In this document: positions 6,214-7,349 of the stretch, one piece after another | Position numbering within the stretch: position 1 is the first letter of the stretch | Layout: the number at the start of each line of letters is the position of its first letter | Assembly: GCA_025937615.1 (NCBI GenBank) | Contig: JAICRA010000068.1 | Span: forward strand, 1 to 7,349 | Length of the DNA: 7,349 nt | Origin: Thermomicrobiales bacterium | GTDB lineage: Bacteria; Chloroflexota; Chloroflexia; Thermomicrobiales; UBA6265 | Direction of reading: 5' to 3' | Notes under the pieces: model-generated | What the model was told of the DNA's origin: nothing | Seen by the model: only the letters and a program-made list of their open reading frames with translations | The model's database searches: none | Translations under genes and position numbers: made by a program

Positions 6214-7005
6214 ATGACCCCGGCGCGAATCCCGCGTCTCGAACTCGAAGACATCGTCTCGACCTACGAGGAGGGAGGCAAACGTCTCGTCGCCCTCGAC
6301 GGTCTGAGCCTGACAGTCGGCAACGCGGAATTCGTGGCGCTGGTCGGCCCTTCGGGATCGGGTAAGAGCACCCTGCTCGATATCGTCGCCGGGCTCATCA
6401 CGCAGGACAGCGGCACTGTTCGCCTCGACGGTGAGCCGACGACTTCGACGCAACGTCTCGGCCAATCAGCCTACATGCAGCAGCGAGATTTGCTGCTACC
6501 CTGGCGAACCACCACCGGCAACGCCGCGTTGGGGCTCGAGGCTTCCGGGTTGTCCCGCGCCGTGGCCGAGCAAATGGTGGCAGTGGAACTCGGGCGTTTT
6601 GGTCTCGATGGCTTTGGCAACGCCTATCCAGTGCAGCTCTCGGGCGGCATGCGCCAGCGCACAGCGTTTCTGCGCACCATCCTGCCGCGCAAGGAGCTCG
6701 TCCTGTTCGATGAGCCCTTTGGGGCGCTGGATGCCTTGACTCGCTCCGATCTGCAAGCGTGGCTCGCCGGACTGTGGGAACAAGAGCGGTCGTCAGTGCT
6801 GCTCGTCACCCACGATGTCGAAGAAGCCGTTTTTCTCGCCGACCGGGTAGTCGTCCTGACACCACGACCTGGCCGCGTTGCAACTGAACTTAGGATTTCG
6901 TTGCCCCGCCCACGGACGCGCACCATGATAGCGTCCTCGGAGTTCATTCGGGATCGGGCCACCCTGCTCCAGGCACTTGGGTTGATAGGCGAGCCGCCCC
7001 CATGA
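6214..7005 (+). CDS. ABC transporter ATP-binding protein, nitrate/sulfonate/thiamine-precursor (SsuB/TauB/ThiZ-like) class
   Basis: This cytoplasmic ATPase powers import of a small molecule through the permease that follows. The 263-residue product has every ABC motif: Walker A GPSGSGKST (45-53), the Q-loop around YMQQRDLLLPWRT (87-99), signature LSGGMRQR (142-149), Walker B LVLFDEP (162-168), D-loop GALD (170-173) and the switch histidine in THD (His200). The RDLLLPWRT stretch and the EEAVFLADRV end are typical of the SsuB/TauB/ThiZ branch, which imports sulfonates, taurine, nitrate, pyrimidine precursors of thiamine or riboflavin. The sequence alone does not choose between these. ATG at 6214 is preferred over earlier in-frame starts such as 6115, because those lie inside the upstream gene and add a tail unrelated to the fold. 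A GGCGG stretch just upstream is a weak ribosome binding site. The TGA stop overlaps the permease ATG (ATGA at 7002-7005), indicating translational coupling. Confidence 0.93.
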   Translation: MTPARIPRLELEDIVSTYEEGGKRLVALDGLSLTVGNAEFVALVGPSGSGKSTLLDIVAGLITQDSGTVRLDGEPTTSTQRLGQSAYMQQRDLLLPWRTTTGNAALGLEASGLSRAVAEQMVAVELGRFGLDGFGNAYPVQLSGGMRQRTAFLRTILPRKELVLFDEPFGALDALTRSDLQAWLAGLWEQERSSVLLVTHDVEEAVFLADRVVVLTPRPGRVATELRISLPRPRTRTMIASSEFIRDRATLLQALGLIGEPPP

Positions 7006-7349
7006 CCCGGGCCAGCCTCCATCGGCAACCGGAATGGGTTTCCCCGTTCCTCTTGATTGCCTTGATCGTGGGCGTCTGGGAAATGGCCGTTCGTCTCTCG
7101 GGTGTGCCGTTGTGGCTCCTGCCGGCGCCGAGCGACGTCGTGCGATCCCTGGTCGAGGATCGAGACATCCTGCTGCCGAATGCATGGGTGACCTTCTCCG
7201 AGGTCCTGATCGGGTTCGCTTGCGCGGTTATCGCCGGCGTCGGGCTGGGCATAGCGGTCTACCGTTCACCGACGCTCTACCGGGCGCTCTACCCGATCAT
7301 CATTGCCAGCCAGACTATCCCAATCCCCGCGCTGGCGCCGCTCCTCCTC
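7002..7349 (+). CDS. ABC transporter permease, SsuC/TauC/ThiX-like, 3' end outside the window
   Basis: This is the membrane subunit that pairs with the preceding ATPase. Its ATG overlaps the ATPase stop as ATGA. The frame stays open for 116 codons to the right edge, so the C-terminal half, including the EAA loop that docks on the ATPase, is not visible. What can be seen fits the BPD_transp_1 permease family: a first hydrophobic helix (about residues 12-31), the LLPAPSDVVRSL motif (39-50) characteristic of the sulfonate/nitrate/thiamine-precursor permeases, a second helix (about 66-87), and the start of a third in ASQTIPIPALAPLLL (102-116), where these proteins carry a conserved P-x-x-ALAPL segment. 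A periplasmic binding protein would be expected nearby but is not in this window. The substrate is unknown. Confidence 0.9.
   Translation, partial: MTRASLHRQPEWVSPFLLIALIVGVWEMAVRLSGVPLWLLPAPSDVVRSLVEDRDILLPNAWVTFSEVLIGFACAVIAGVGLGIAVYRSPTLYRALYPIIIASQTIPIPALAPLLL

Overview
The window reads as chromosomal DNA from a GC-rich bacterium. The best guess is a Chloroflexota member of Thermomicrobia type. This rests on the overall protein style, separate SecD and SecF genes, an Ala/Thr/Pro-rich SecD linker and a K+-independent H+-PPase. It is an inference, not a marker-based assignment. All six genes lie on the + strand.

Layout. (1) Bases 1-2353: the C-terminal three quarters of secD, cut by the left edge, then secF 32 bases later with its own ribosome binding site. 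Together they encode the proton-driven SecDF subunits of the Sec export machinery. (2) Bases 2354-2580: a gene-free 227-base stretch. It holds a weak candidate promoter and several inverted repeats that could form mutually exclusive RNA hairpins before the next ribosome binding site. (3) Bases 2581-4752: hppA, a full-length membrane pyrophosphatase with a TTG start and the K+-independent (H+-pumping) signature. (4) Bases 4753-4877: two short arrays of a degenerate 7-base repeat in opposite orientations. They surround, and partly encode, the 5' end of the next gene. (5) Bases 4782-7349: a probable operon of an FAD-dependent oxidoreductase of unknown substrate, an ABC-transporter ATPase of the nitrate/sulfonate/thiamine-precursor class, and the first 116 codons of the partner permease. 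The ATPase and permease overlap as ATGA; the right edge cuts the permease.

How the genes relate. SecDF spends the proton gradient to pull exported proteins across the membrane, and HppA can build that gradient from pyrophosphate. The gap and different codon usage suggest hppA is its own transcription unit. The last three genes probably import a small organic molecule and act on it or on something related; the substrate cannot be read from the sequence. No tRNA, rRNA, CRISPR array, transposase or phage gene was seen. The most unusual features are the inverted heptad arrays at the oxidoreductase start and the switch-like hppA leader.
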